DNA from: Alphaproteobacteria bacterium
GTDB taxonomy: Bacteria > Pseudomonadota > Alphaproteobacteria > Caulobacterales > Maricaulaceae
Length of the DNA stretch: 64,000 nt
Reading direction: 5' to 3'
Assembly (NCBI GenBank): GCA_016124205.1
Contig: WGOD01000003.1
Location: 342,263-406,262 of the forward strand
Part shown: positions 24,379 through 32,434 of the stretch, piece after piece
How positions within the stretch are numbered: the first letter of the stretch is position 1
Layout of the letters: every line of letters begins with the position of its first letter
Made by a program: the position numbers and the translations under genes
Notes under the pieces: generated by a model
The model's database searches: none
Told to the model about the DNA's origin: nothing
Seen by the model: the letters and a program-made list of their open reading frames with translations, nothing else

Positions 24379-26523
24379 ATGCCTCTTGGATACGACACCG
24401 CCTCTGCGGATATCACGCCTGCCCGGTTCAATTTGAAGGAGTTGCTGTTTGCAGACCGGCGCCGGGCGGCGCAGCGGGCGGGCCTCCGGGATCTGAAATA
24501 CCGCGCGATGCTCGACCTGCGCCTGGCCGACGGTGCGTGTTACCGCGACGATTTCGCGGGCGGGGAGGAGAAATTCGAGGGCCGTCTCGACATGCTGGCG
24601 AGCATTTCGCGGACGGGCGTCGCCTTCAATCCGAACTGGTCGTTCCGTTCCGGCGACCCGGTCGGCCGACTTGAGGAAGTCGCTGCCGGCGTTCTGCGGT
24701 ATAACCAGCCGCCCAACACCGCCGGAGGCCGTCTGCTCGAGTCAACCGGGGCGACGAACAAGGGCCGCAATCCACGGTTCGAGGGGGCGACGGCTGGCGC
24801 GCTCGATGGCGCTGGCGTGTTGCCGTCGAATGTCACCGTAACGGGCATCGCAGACTCCGCAGTCAGCGTGGTCTCAACCGGGTATGCGAGCGGCTGGCCG
24901 TATCTCCGGATCAGGCTCAACGGTACGCCATCCAGCGCTCCGCGCATCATCCTCGAAGGGCTTACGCAGATCGCCGCTGCAACGGCGAGCGAATGGACCC
25001 ATTCGGTCGGTCTCGCGCTCGCCGCCGGTTCGCTCACGAACGTAGCCTCGGTCGGCGTCCGGATCGCAGAGCGCACTTCGGGCGGGGCTGACGTGGCGGC
25101 TGGTTCGAACGACGTGACGCCCGACGCCACCCACCGGCGCTACGTCTATAGCCGGACACTTTCCGGCGGCGGCACCGTCGCCGCCATCACGCACGAGATC
25201 ATCGTGAACTGGTCGACCGGCGCGATCGACGTGACGCTCGATATCCTGCTCCCGCAGATCGAAAGCGGCCTCGCGGCGACTTCGCCGGTCATGCCAGACG
25301 AGGATGATCCGGCAGAATCGACGCGCGGCGGGGAAACCCTGACCGACGGGTTCGCCTTTACGCGCGCGAGCCGGGCGCATGCTGCGAAATGGGATTGGTC
25401 GAACGGCGGTCAGGTCGGCCCGCTCAAGGAGTTCCTGCCGAACACAATGCGCCAGGTTGAAGGCGCGGGCCTGTTCGTCGAACCGGCGGTGACCTGCAAG
25501 AACCGCAACTCGCGTCACCTCGGGGCGGTTGCGGGTACACCCGGTACCGCCCCGACTCATCACATCGTCTCAGGCGGTGGCGCTTCAACCGAGATCGTCG
25601 GCAGCGGAATCGAAGACGGCTGGCCCTATGTCGACGTGCGTTGGTTCGGCACGCCGAGCGGCAGAATGTACATGCGATTCGAGGGTCAGACGCAGATCGT
25701 GGTGGCCACCGGCCAGAAATGGTGCACCACAGTCGGCATGCGGTTGACGGCCGGAACACTGGCGAACATCACCGAGACGAAGATCCGCATGGACGAACGA
25801 ACGTCGGGCGGGAGTTTCGTGGTCGGAAAAATCGGCCCTGCGATCGCTCTAGATCGGTCGCATCGCCGGTTCTGGCATGGCGCAACGCTCGACGGCGGCG
25901 GTACGGTGGAGCGGCTCGATCCACAGGTTGAGATTGTCTACGACGGCTCAGGTGACGTTGATTTCACGATCCGCTTCTACGCGGCGCAGATCACCAACAC
26001 GCTGACGCCGCGGCAGCCGGTTCTTCCGGAGCCGAACACGACAGGTGAGGCGACTCGGGCTGCGGAAATGCTCACCATGACGACTACCATGAACGCGCTC
26101 GGGCGGTCGCTCTACATCGAGGGCTTCACCCTGGGCGAAACCGCCGGTTCAACCAACTGGCTGCTCACGCTCTACAAGGACGCGGTGAATTTCGGCGGGT
26201 ACGACCTGACGAACAATCTGCTCTATCTCGACGACTACAGCCCGAGCGGCTACTTCGCGTCGAACAACCCCCAGGCGGCGGGTATCGGGGAGGTCGTCCG
26301 CGCGGCCTACTGCTATGCCGCGAACGACATGGCGTTCAGCCGGGAGGGGTTCGATCAGGTCTTCGACACCTCGGGCAGCAACACTATCGACACCGCCACG
26401 CTCGGTATCGGCAACCTCGGAGGCAGCGCGTCCGCTACGGCGTTCTGCTTCAGCGAGATCCGCATCTTCCCTGACCGGATCGAGGACGAGGACGCGGAAG
26501 CCCTCGTCAGCAACGCTGCCTGA
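24379..26523 (+). CDS. Tail fibre/adhesin with internal duplication
   Basis: The 714-residue protein begins MPLGYDTASADITPARFNLK. Two similar beta-rich units of about 200 residues are visible, one from about residue 115 (NKGRNPRFEG ... SGWPYLRIRLNGTPS ... RIAERTSGGADV ... HRRYVYSRTLSGGGTV) and one from about 370 (NRNSRHLGAV ... DGWPYVDVRWFGTPS ... RMDERTSGGSFV ... HRRFWHGATLDGGGTV). They resemble carbohydrate-binding jelly rolls. A lectin-like C-terminal domain follows. It probably binds surface polysaccharide. ATG 24379 is chosen; a start at 23923 would run within the preceding gene. Confidence 0.8.
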   Translation: MPLGYDTASADITPARFNLKELLFADRRRAAQRAGLRDLKYRAMLDLRLADGACYRDDFAGGEEKFEGRLDMLASISRTGVAFNPNWSFRSGDPVGRLEEVAAGVLRYNQPPNTAGGRLLESTGATNKGRNPRFEGATAGALDGAGVLPSNVTVTGIADSAVSVVSTGYASGWPYLRIRLNGTPSSAPRIILEGLTQIAAATASEWTHSVGLALAAGSLTNVASVGVRIAERTSGGADVAAGSNDVTPDATHRRYVYSRTLSGGGTVAAITHEIIVNWSTGAIDVTLDILLPQIESGLAATSPVMPDEDDPAESTRGGETLTDGFAFTRASRAHAAKWDWSNGGQVGPLKEFLPNTMRQVEGAGLFVEPAVTCKNRNSRHLGAVAGTPGTAPTHHIVSGGGASTEIVGSGIEDGWPYVDVRWFGTPSGRMYMRFEGQTQIVVATGQKWCTTVGMRLTAGTLANITETKIRMDERTSGGSFVVGKIGPAIALDRSHRRFWHGATLDGGGTVERLDPQVEIVYDGSGDVDFTIRFYAAQITNTLTPRQPVLPEPNTTGEATRAAEMLTMTTTMNALGRSLYIEGFTLGETAGSTNWLLTLYKDAVNFGGYDLTNNLLYLDDYSPSGYFASNNPQAAGIGEVVRAAYCYAANDMAFSREGFDQVFDTSGSNTIDTATLGIGNLGGSASATAFCFSEIRIFPDRIEDEDAEALVSNAA

Positions 26524-26550
26524 CCAATCAGCCATTTCAGAGGATTCCAA

Positions 26551-26844
26551 ATGGCCAGCTACTTCTATGAATTCGCGTCACAGGCCGAAGCGGAAACCGC
26601 CGCGCCGGAACTGTTCTCCGTCGATCCGATCACCAACGAGACGCGGCTGCTGTCGCAGTTTGTGGAGATGGGCCGGCTCTGGCACTCCCGCCCGGTGATG
26701 GGCGAGCCGGACCCGGAAACCGGCGAGGCCGAGACGATCGAAGAAGGAACCCCGACCGGGGCGTACGTCATTCTATCTTCCGAGGCGCTCCCCGATCACG
26801 AAGCCCGCCTGATCCAGCCCGACGGCATGAAGGGTTTCGCGTGA
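26551..26844 (+). CDS. Small phage protein following the fibre gene
   Basis: The 97-residue protein begins MASYFYEFASQAEAETAAPE and has GRLWHSRPVMGEPDPETGEA. It is acidic, without membrane segment or known domain. Short proteins after fibre genes may be chaperones for fibre assembly, but nothing proves this. Its stop overlaps the ATG of the PAS gene (TGATG), indicating coupling. Confidence 0.65.
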   Translation: MASYFYEFASQAEAETAAPELFSVDPITNETRLLSQFVEMGRLWHSRPVMGEPDPETGEAETIEEGTPTGAYVILSSEALPDHEARLIQPDGMKGFA

Positions 26845-27374
26845 TGAGCTTCTCATCTGGCCTGAGCGAGGCTGAAAGGGTCGCTCTGTTGAACGCGATG
26901 TGGGAACACTCGCTGTTCGGCATGGCGCTGGTCGGCGAGGATGGCCGGTTCATCCGCGCCAACAAGGCGTTCTGCGACATCACCGAGTACACCGAATGGG
27001 AGATACAGCAGCGCACCTTCCAGGACATCACCATTCCCGAGGACGTGCAGCCTGACGTGCAGATGGCGGCGCGCGTGGCGGCAGGTGAGGCCGACAGCTA
27101 CGATATGGTGAAGCACTATCTGACCAAGACGAGGCGGATTGTGCGGATCACGCTGCGCGTCACCGCGATCCGGACCGACAAGGGCTTCGAATATTTCCTC
27201 TCGCAAATCGCCCCTGCGCAGATGGCGGCGCCGAATGCCTCTCAGCTTCAGGTGACCTCCGGCGTTCTGGCGCTCAACTGGTGGCGGTCGAACTGGGCGA
27301 TGATCTCGGGATGGTCCGCCGCCATCGCGTCCGGTCTCGCCGCGGCCTGGGCCGCTTTTGGTGGCGGTCGCTAG
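26844..27374 (+). CDS. PAS-domain protein with C-terminal membrane helix, in holin position
   Basis: The 176-residue protein has a PAS fold at about residues 12-125: LFGMALVGEDGRFIRANKAF, then CDITEYTEWEIQQRTFQDIT, and RITLRVTAIRTDKGFEYFLS. After a short linker, a single hydrophobic segment (AMISGWSAAIASGLAAAWAA) ends near the C-terminus. It is encoded between the fibre and the lysozyme, where a holin is normally found, and no other membrane protein is present there. PAS domains bind cofactors such as haem, flavin or small metabolites and sense state. Whether this is a holin, a holin regulator or an anchored sensor cannot be decided. Confidence 0.75.
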   Translation: MSFSSGLSEAERVALLNAMWEHSLFGMALVGEDGRFIRANKAFCDITEYTEWEIQQRTFQDITIPEDVQPDVQMAARVAAGEADSYDMVKHYLTKTRRIVRITLRVTAIRTDKGFEYFLSQIAPAQMAAPNASQLQVTSGVLALNWWRSNWAMISGWSAAIASGLAAAWAAFGGGR

Positions 27375-27404
27375 CCGCTCAACCCGTTCACTCAATTGAA
27401 GTTC

Positions 27405-27428
27405 GCCCGGCCTCGTGCCGGGCTTTTT
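27405..27428 (+). terminator. Terminator between PAS gene and endolysin
   Basis: GCCCGGC (27405-27411) and GCCGGGC (27417-27423) with a 5-base loop are followed by five T residues. It would separate transcription of the lysozyme from the upstream late operon unless antiterminated. Confidence 0.82.
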
Positions 27429-27450
27429 CGTGCCTCGAAAGGAGGCTGCT

Positions 27451-27744
27451 ATGTCCCGACCGAGAACCGTATCGACGCGCTGTGTTCGCATGGTGCGCGC
27501 TCATGAAGGGCTGAGGCTGAGCGCGTATCTTTGCCCGGCCGGCGTCTGGACAATCGGCTACGGCCACACCGGACCGGACGTTCGCGCGGGCCTGACCATC
27601 ACCGAGCCCCAGGCTGAAACCTTTCTGCGCCTCGACCTCGATGCAGCGGGGCGAGCAGTCAATCGGCTCGTTCTTGTGGATCTAGAGGTCCCCCGTTCGA
27701 ACCGGGGAGGCGGTACCATTTTTCCAGTCAATCCGATCAGGTAG
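27451..27744 (+). pseudogene. Endolysin (GH24 lysozyme), truncated at the attachment site
   Basis: The frame starts at ATG 27451 after AAAGGAGG. Glu19 in VRAHEGLRL and the TIGYGHTG segment are the GH24 active-site features; the Asp of T4 lysozyme is replaced by Cys in LCPAGVWTIGYGHT, as in several phage relatives. After EPQAETFLRLDLDAAGRAVN the family similarity stops around LVLVDL, exactly where the DNA becomes the anticodon loop of a tRNA-His half. The remaining residues encoded are tRNA sequence and flank. A full GH24 protein would be about 140-170 residues; only about 75 here are lysozyme-like. It is thus inactive in the integrated state. Confidence 0.8.
27674..27718 (+). repeat. Right attachment site: 3' half of tRNA-His(GTG)
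   Basis: The 45 bases contain the anticodon loop TTGTGGA (anticodon GTG at 27676-27678), the T arm CCCCG-TTCGAAC-CGGGG, the 3' acceptor strand AGGCGGT, discriminator A and CCA. The 5' half of a tRNA is absent upstream, where endolysin code lies instead. A73 is expected for alphaproteobacterial tRNA-His lacking G-1. A tyrosine-recombinase crossover at the anticodon loop explains this layout. The complete tRNA-His should then lie at the left end of the prophage, beyond base 1. Confidence 0.85.
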
Positions 27745-27772
27745 ATCGCCAAACCGGCGACCATGCTGTCGG

Positions 27773-27964
27773 CTAGTTTTGTGTGGCCGTCTTCCACGCG
27801 GGTAATCCAAACGCCAGCGCCGCGCAAGCGAGGCCGATATGGCTAGGTGCCCCGCGCTCCAGATAGTTATCGATCGTTGTCCGAGACAGTCCTAGCGTTC
27901 GGCTTGTAGCTGCCTTGTTCAATTTCATATGGATCATCCAAGCTCTGAAATCATCGGCCGACAT
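27773..27964 (-). CDS. Small helix-turn-helix regulator
   Basis: The 63-residue protein begins MSADDFRAWMIHMKLNKAAT and shows a Cro/CI-like helix-turn-helix in AATSRTLGLSRTTIDNYLER, then a short helical tail ending in LPAWKTATQN. Short proteins of this type are common in alphaproteobacteria. GGAG lies about 9 bases before the ATG. It is outside the att site and thus probably chromosomal, or from an older element. Its regulated genes are unknown. Confidence 0.7.
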   Translation of the reverse strand: MSADDFRAWMIHMKLNKAATSRTLGLSRTTIDNYLERGAPSHIGLACAALAFGLPAWKTATQN

Positions 27965-27993
27965 CTTTTCTTTCTCCGTCGCGTTTATTCTAC

Positions 27994-28659
27994 CTAGAAC
28001 AACTCGCTCTTTCTCGGCTCGAACAACTCCGGGCCGCGGCCCTGGCGGGCGACTTCATAGACCTCGATCGCGGCGTCCGGTGCGGCGGTGCAAAGCGGTG
28101 CGGGGTCGGCGTCCGGATCGAGCCAGCGTTCGCGGCCGGCTTCATCCAGAATGACCGGCATGCGGGTGTGGTATTGCCCGGCCTTCTCGCCCGGCGGGCA
28201 GGTGAGGATGGTAAAGCTGGTGATGGCCTCGCCCTCGACCGTCACCTGGTCCCACAGCCCGGCGAAGGTGAAGAGCGGGCCGTCCGTGGGGCGGAAACAG
28301 AAGCGGCGCTTCGACCCCTTCGGTCCGTTCCATTCGTAATAGCCCTCCGACACGACGAGGCAGCGGCGTTTCTTCCACGGTTCGCGGAAGCTGGCGGCGC
28401 TGGCGGCGGTCTCGCAGCGCGCATTGAAGGTGGAGAATTTCATCTCCTTCAGCGGCTTCTGCCAGAAGAAGGGGACGAGCCCCCACCGCGCCATGCTCAT
28501 CAGCCGGCCGTCGTCGGCGAGGCGCACGATGGGCGCCTCCTGCGTCGGGGCGCAGTCCCAGTTCGGCTGTAGATTGAAGTGCGGCTGTGAAGGGATGAGG
28601 CTCAGTCGTTCGTGATATTCACGCCAGCTGAGCGTCAGAATGCCGATGCGTCCGCACAT
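27994..28659 (-). CDS. SOS-associated SRAP protein (YedK/HMCES family)
   Basis: The 221-residue protein forms a covalent thiazolidine cross-link to abasic sites in single-stranded DNA through Cys2, protecting replication forks. MCGR at the N-terminus (after Met removal Cys becomes first), FNARCETAASAASFR, CLVVSEGYYEWNG, and TRMPVILDEAGRERWLDP are the family signatures. The start at 28659 is fixed by MCGR; the upstream extended frame is not coding. Its gene is close to the prophage attachment site but belongs to the chromosome. It is divergent from nothing obvious; regulation not visible. Confidence 0.95.
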   Translation of the reverse strand: MCGRIGILTLSWREYHERLSLIPSQPHFNLQPNWDCAPTQEAPIVRLADDGRLMSMARWGLVPFFWQKPLKEMKFSTFNARCETAASAASFREPWKKRRCLVVSEGYYEWNGPKGSKRRFCFRPTDGPLFTFAGLWDQVTVEGEAITSFTILTCPPGEKAGQYHTRMPVILDEAGRERWLDPDADPAPLCTAAPDAAIEVYEVARQGRGPELFEPRKSELF

Positions 28660-28717
28660 GCGCGCCTCCCTTTCCCCTACAGGGATCAGGAAAGCGCGCA
28701 GGCGGTCAATGGTGAGA

Positions 28718-29116
28718 TCAGCGCTCGGTCCCGGCTTCGGCTTCCGCCTCGGCCTGCGCACGGGCCTCGACGAGGGCTTCGGCGGTTTCGAGATCCTCGA
28801 CTTCCTCGATCGTCTCGATCGGGCAGCGCCAGCCATCTTCCGAGACGAGGTATTCACCGACCGGCGAACACACCGTGCCGGTGCGCGGCAGGGTCGTGCC
28901 GATCTGCATGCCCCAGCGGAGGTCGGGGCAGCGCGACCGGGTCGTGACGAGATAGTGGTGACGGGTTCCGCCATTGAGGACGACATGGGTGTCGTCGATC
29001 ACGGTGAAGCCGTGAACATTCGTCATCCTGATGCATTCCGCCGAAGCGGTCGCGACGGTCGCAGCGGCAAGGGCGGAACCGAGGATGACGGTTTTGAGGA
29101 TTGCAGCGGGTTGCAT
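28718..29116 (-). CDS. Secreted DUF6491-type protein
   Basis: The 132-residue protein has a Sec signal (AAILKTVILGSALAAATVAT then ASA) and a mature part starting at ECIRMTNVHGFTVIDDTH and including GGTRHHYLVTTRSRCPDLRW and VCSPVGEYLVSEDG. It has three or four Cys in the mature part that could form disulphides. The DUF6491 pattern is recognised by the C-[IV]-x-x-x-x-[IV]-x-[GD]-[FW] opening. A Glu/Ala-rich C-terminal tail follows. The role is unknown, probably periplasmic. It is divergent from the glycine-oxidase-like gene. Confidence 0.75.
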   Translation of the reverse strand: MQPAAILKTVILGSALAAATVATASAECIRMTNVHGFTVIDDTHVVLNGGTRHHYLVTTRSRCPDLRWGMQIGTTLPRTGTVCSPVGEYLVSEDGWRCPIETIEEVEDLETAEALVEARAQAEAEAEAGTER

Positions 29117-29192
29117 GACAACGCCTTCTGACTGGTGGATAGAGTCCTGTCCCGGACCCGTTTCTAGCATCATCAAGATGAGCCCAAGCTGA

Positions 29193-30329
29193 ATGGTTTC
29201 CAAGCGTCTCTCCAGCCCGCGTATGGCGATCATCGGCGGCGGGGCCATCGGCCTCGCCTCGGCGTGGACGCTGGCGCGCGCCGGGGCGCAGGTGACGGTG
29301 CTGGAAGCCGGGCCGGTGGCCGGACAGGGCGCGCTGGCCGCGTCGGGCGGCATGCTGGCGCAGGGTTTCGAAGGCGCGAACGAGGATGCGGGCCGCGCCT
29401 TCGTGGCGCTGGCCGAGCGTTCGCTGTCGCTTTGGGACGACTGGGCCGAACGCCTCGCCCCGCATGCGGCCGCTCCGCTGGGCTACCGGCGCAGCGGGTC
29501 GCTATCGCCGGGCTTTGGATCGCGCGGCGAGGCCTGGCTCGAGCGTCTGGAAGCGAATGCGCTGCTTTACGGCATCGGGTTCGAGCGGCTGGACGCGGCG
29601 GCGGCGCGCGCCGTCCAGCCCGGTCTCGGCGATGGCCTGGTTGGCGCGATGCGTTTCCCCGGCGACGGAGAGATCGACAACCGCGCGCTCGGCCCGGCGC
29701 TCGTCAACGCGATCCGCGCAGAAGGCGGGGAGGTACGCACGAGCTGGCCTGTGACGCGGGTTTCGAGTGGCAGGGATGGCGTTGCCCTGTCCGGTCCGGC
29801 CGGACGGATGGAAGCGGACCGCGTCATTCTCGCGGCCGGCTGGCAGTCACGCGATCTGAGCGAGGACATTCCCGAGGCCGGCCTCTTGGTCCCGGTGAAG
29901 GGCCAGATGCTGAGCGTGGCGCCGGTAGTTGACCTGACCGGCTGTATACGCGCCGTCGACGCCTATCTCAGCGCCAAGCCGGGTCGGATCGTGATCGGCG
30001 CGACGAGCGAGGTCGGGGCCAGCGACGACGCGACATTGCCCTATCTGACGTCAATCCTGCGCGAGGCCGCGGAAGCGGTGCTGCCCGGCCTGTCACGCGC
30101 GGAAACGGTCGAGGTCTGGACTGGTGTCCGTCCCGGCACGTCCGACAGCCTGCCGATCCTCGGCCGCTCAGCGTGCGAGGGTGTGGTGCTCGGTCTCGGT
30201 GCGTTCCGAAATGGCGTGCTGCTGGCCCCGGCGATGGCCGAGACGATACGGGATCTCGTTCTGGATCAAGGCGAGGCCGACCCGGCCTTTGCCCCGGACC
30301 GGCCGCTGACAGCGTTAACGCAAGGTTAG
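29193..30329 (+). CDS. thiO: FAD-dependent glycine/D-amino-acid oxidase (ThiO-like)
   Basis: The 378-residue flavoenzyme of the DAO family has an N-terminal FAD-binding Rossmann motif (AIIGGGAIGLASAWTLARAG, residues about 12-31) and VTVLEAG. A C-terminal second part contains VEVWTGVRPGTSDSLPILGR and GLGAFRNGVLLAPAM, matching glycine oxidases that supply dehydroglycine for thiazole synthesis. No other thiamine gene is near, so substrate is uncertain and a general D-amino-acid role is possible. ATG 29193 is taken; the ATG at 29223 would still keep the FAD motif. Confidence 0.8.
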   Translation: MVSKRLSSPRMAIIGGGAIGLASAWTLARAGAQVTVLEAGPVAGQGALAASGGMLAQGFEGANEDAGRAFVALAERSLSLWDDWAERLAPHAAAPLGYRRSGSLSPGFGSRGEAWLERLEANALLYGIGFERLDAAAARAVQPGLGDGLVGAMRFPGDGEIDNRALGPALVNAIRAEGGEVRTSWPVTRVSSGRDGVALSGPAGRMEADRVILAAGWQSRDLSEDIPEAGLLVPVKGQMLSVAPVVDLTGCIRAVDAYLSAKPGRIVIGATSEVGASDDATLPYLTSILREAAEAVLPGLSRAETVEVWTGVRPGTSDSLPILGRSACEGVVLGLGAFRNGVLLAPAMAETIRDLVLDQGEADPAFAPDRPLTALTQG

Positions 30330-30381
30330 CCCCGAGGGGCGAGTGTCGACGGGAATCGCCGCCTCGCCCGGCAGGAGCGCC

Positions 30382-31209
30382 ATGACCACGATTGCCCCGG
30401 CCTCGGACCGTCCCGAAACGCTGATCGCCCGCGCGGCGCAGGCGACCGGTGCGGATTTCGACTTTCTCGTCCGCACCGCGGAGCGGGAGAGCGGCTTCGA
30501 TGCGCGCGCCCAGGCCCGCACGTCGAGCGCGGCCGGCATGTTCCAGTTCCTGGAGCAGACCTGGCTAGGGATGATGCACACGCGCGGCGCGGCGCACGGC
30601 TTCAGCGGTGAGGCCAATGCGATCGAGCGCGGTGCGGATGGGCGCTACACGGTGCGCGATCCGGCACGGCGCCAGGAAATCCTCGACATGCGCTTCGACG
30701 CGCAGACCTCCGCGCTGATGGCCGGCGAGCTGGCGGCGGCAAATGCCGAAGTGCTGCGGTCGCGCATCGGGCGCGAACCGACGAGCGGCGAGCTTTATGC
30801 GGCGCACTTTCTGGGGGCGAGCGGCGCGGCCGATCTGATCCAGACGGCGCGCAACGAGCCGGACACGCCGGCGTCGCAGCTTTTCCCGGCGGCGGCCTCT
30901 GCCAACCGTCCAATCTTCTATGAAAATGGCCGCGCGCGTTCGGCGTCCGAAGTGCTCGCCAACATTACCCGCCTGCCGGGCGAGGCGCGGGTCGCGCCGC
31001 ACCCGATCGACGACCAGCCACTGCCCGAGAGCCGCAGCTGGACGATCCGGGACAGCGATGTGCGGGACGCGGGCGTCGGCGGCGGCTTTGCCGGGACGTT
31101 CGGCGGGTCGGCGGGCTTTGCCGCCATTCCGCGCGGCGCGGTCCTGTCTCCGGCCGTCGTGGAGATCCTCGCATCCCTCGATGCGCCGCGCGGCGCAAAT
31201 CGCGCTTAA
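30382..31209 (+). CDS. Lytic transglycosylase (SLT domain)
   Basis: The 275-residue protein contains an SLT-type lysozyme-like domain from about residue 10: LIARAAQATGADFDFLVRTA, the catalytic Glu in ERESGFDARAQ, and SSAAGMFQFLEQTWLGMM. GELYAAHFLGASGAADLI is the second typical element. It cleaves peptidoglycan glycan strands, often for flagellum or pilus assembly. No signal peptide is obvious. The ATG at 30382 with AGGAG is preferred over a GTG at 30343. The C-terminal 100 residues are of low complexity. It precedes a DUF2336 gene by 73 bases. Confidence 0.82.
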   Translation: MTTIAPASDRPETLIARAAQATGADFDFLVRTAERESGFDARAQARTSSAAGMFQFLEQTWLGMMHTRGAAHGFSGEANAIERGADGRYTVRDPARRQEILDMRFDAQTSALMAGELAAANAEVLRSRIGREPTSGELYAAHFLGASGAADLIQTARNEPDTPASQLFPAAASANRPIFYENGRARSASEVLANITRLPGEARVAPHPIDDQPLPESRSWTIRDSDVRDAGVGGGFAGTFGGSAGFAAIPRGAVLSPAVVEILASLDAPRGANRA

Positions 31210-31282
31210 TTTCTCAACGCTTCGTTAAAGGGCGCGGGCCGACAGTTAACTCGGACAAACGATTCGATCCGGGAGCGCCTCG

Positions 31283-32434
31283 ATGAGCCTCGTCACAATG
31301 CGCGCCAAGCTGACGCAAGACGACATTCGCCGACTGGTGAAGGGCGAAAGCCCCGAAGAGCGGGCGATGGCGGCGCGCAAGATCTGCCAGCGTGTCGATG
31401 CGCCGGACCTGACCGAGGAAGAACGGGTCGCGGCCAATTCGATCATCGAGATGATTGCAGAGGACGCCGTGGTGCTGGTGCGCCGCGCTCTGGCCGTCAC
31501 GCTCCGGACCTCGCCCAATCTGCCGAAATCCGTGGCCATGAAGCTGGCGGCCGATATCGATTCCATCGCCGTGCCCGTGCTGGCCGGCAGCCCGGTTTTC
31601 ACCGATGCCGAACTGGTCGAGATCGTGAAGTCTCAGGGTGAGGCCAAGCAGTCCGCGATCGGCGCGCGTCCGTCGGTTTCCGCCGAAGTGGTCGGCGCGA
31701 TCGTCGAGTTCGGAAGCGAGCGCGCCGTATCGATCACGGCCGCCAATGACGGCGCGCAGTTCGGCGATGCGGCCTACGAGAAAGCCTTCACGCGCTTCTG
31801 CGAGTCCAAGATAGTGATGGATTCCTTCGTGTCGCGTTCCGCCTTGCCGCTGGCCTTCACGGAGAAGCTGATTTCCCGCGTGAGCGACGAAGCGCTGGAG
31901 CGCCTCGTGAAGCGTCACGCCCTGCCGCCGCAGCTGGCGGTCGAACTGGCCGAGGCGACGCGCGAACGCGCCACGGTCGACCTTGTCGACCAGGCCGGTG
32001 TGGCGCCCGACATGCGCCATTTCGTGCAGCAATTGCAGATGAATGGCCGGCTGACGCCGTCACTGATCCTGCGCGCGGCCTTCCGCGGTCATATCAGCTT
32101 CGTGGAACACGCCTTCGCCGAACTCGGCAGCGTGCCGCATGCGAAAGCCTGGCTGCTGATCCACGATGCGGGGCCGCTGGGCATGAAGGCGATCTTCGAC
32201 CGGACGGGTCTGCCCGCGCGTCTCTTCCCGGCGATCCGCGCCGCGATCGACACGCTGCACACGATCGAGATGGAAGACAGCCCGGAAGGGCGCGCACGCT
32301 TCCGCAAGATCCTCGCGGAGCGGGCGTTCACGCGCTTTCAGGGCGTGCCGGACGAGGATGTGGAGTACATCCTCTCGCGGCTCGATGAAGACGAGATCGG
32401 GGTTCAGCCCGCGGCGGCGCGTCTCGCTGGCTGA
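31283..32434 (+). CDS. DUF2336 protein 1
   Basis: The 383-residue alpha-helical protein belongs to the alphaproteobacterial DUF2336 family, made of HEAT-like helical pairs. TQDDIRRLVKGESPEERAMA and EERVAANSIIEMIAEDAVVL at the N-terminus, and SVFGALRD-like segments with RLVKRHALPPQLAVELAEAT, are visible. Function unknown; often found near two-component or motility genes. Here it is opposite to the Hpt gene, whose stop codon end overlaps its C-terminus by 31 bases tail to tail. A second paralogue lies at 34295-35341. Confidence 0.85.
   Translation: MSLVTMRAKLTQDDIRRLVKGESPEERAMAARKICQRVDAPDLTEEERVAANSIIEMIAEDAVVLVRRALAVTLRTSPNLPKSVAMKLAADIDSIAVPVLAGSPVFTDAELVEIVKSQGEAKQSAIGARPSVSAEVVGAIVEFGSERAVSITAANDGAQFGDAAYEKAFTRFCESKIVMDSFVSRSALPLAFTEKLISRVSDEALERLVKRHALPPQLAVELAEATRERATVDLVDQAGVAPDMRHFVQQLQMNGRLTPSLILRAAFRGHISFVEHAFAELGSVPHAKAWLLIHDAGPLGMKAIFDRTGLPARLFPAIRAAIDTLHTIEMEDSPEGRARFRKILAERAFTRFQGVPDEDVEYILSRLDEDEIGVQPAAARLAG

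Larger units (their letters stand above)
1..27718 (+). mobile_element. Siphovirus-type prophage, right-hand part
   Basis: A continuous block of phage head, tail and lysis genes runs in the standard order of HK97/lambda-like tailed phages: terminases, portal, protease, capsid, connectors, tail tube, frameshifted chaperones, tape measure, tip, fibre, lysozyme. The right boundary is the point where the lysozyme frame enters a 45-nt tRNA-His 3' half at 27674-27718. Integrase, repressor and replication genes are not in the window, so the element must extend left of base 1. Almost all genes are on the plus strand with short gaps or overlaps; only a small regulator/accessory group at 12.8-13.9 kb is on the minus strand. 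Whether the prophage is active cannot be judged, but the structural genes show no frame damage except the lysozyme. Confidence 0.93.

Noticed and set aside
24379..26523. Fibre gene starting at 23923
   Set aside because: That start lies 436 bases inside the J-like gene; ATG 24379 follows its stop and begins a protein-like N-terminus.
27674..27718. Complete tRNA-His gene
   Set aside because: Only the 3' half is present; the upstream sequence is lysozyme code and cannot pair as acceptor or D arm.
1..27718. Gene transfer agent instead of prophage
   Set aside because: Presence of an att-type tRNA half, lysogeny-type accessory genes and a long tape measure favours a prophage; GTA clusters do not end at tRNA att sites.
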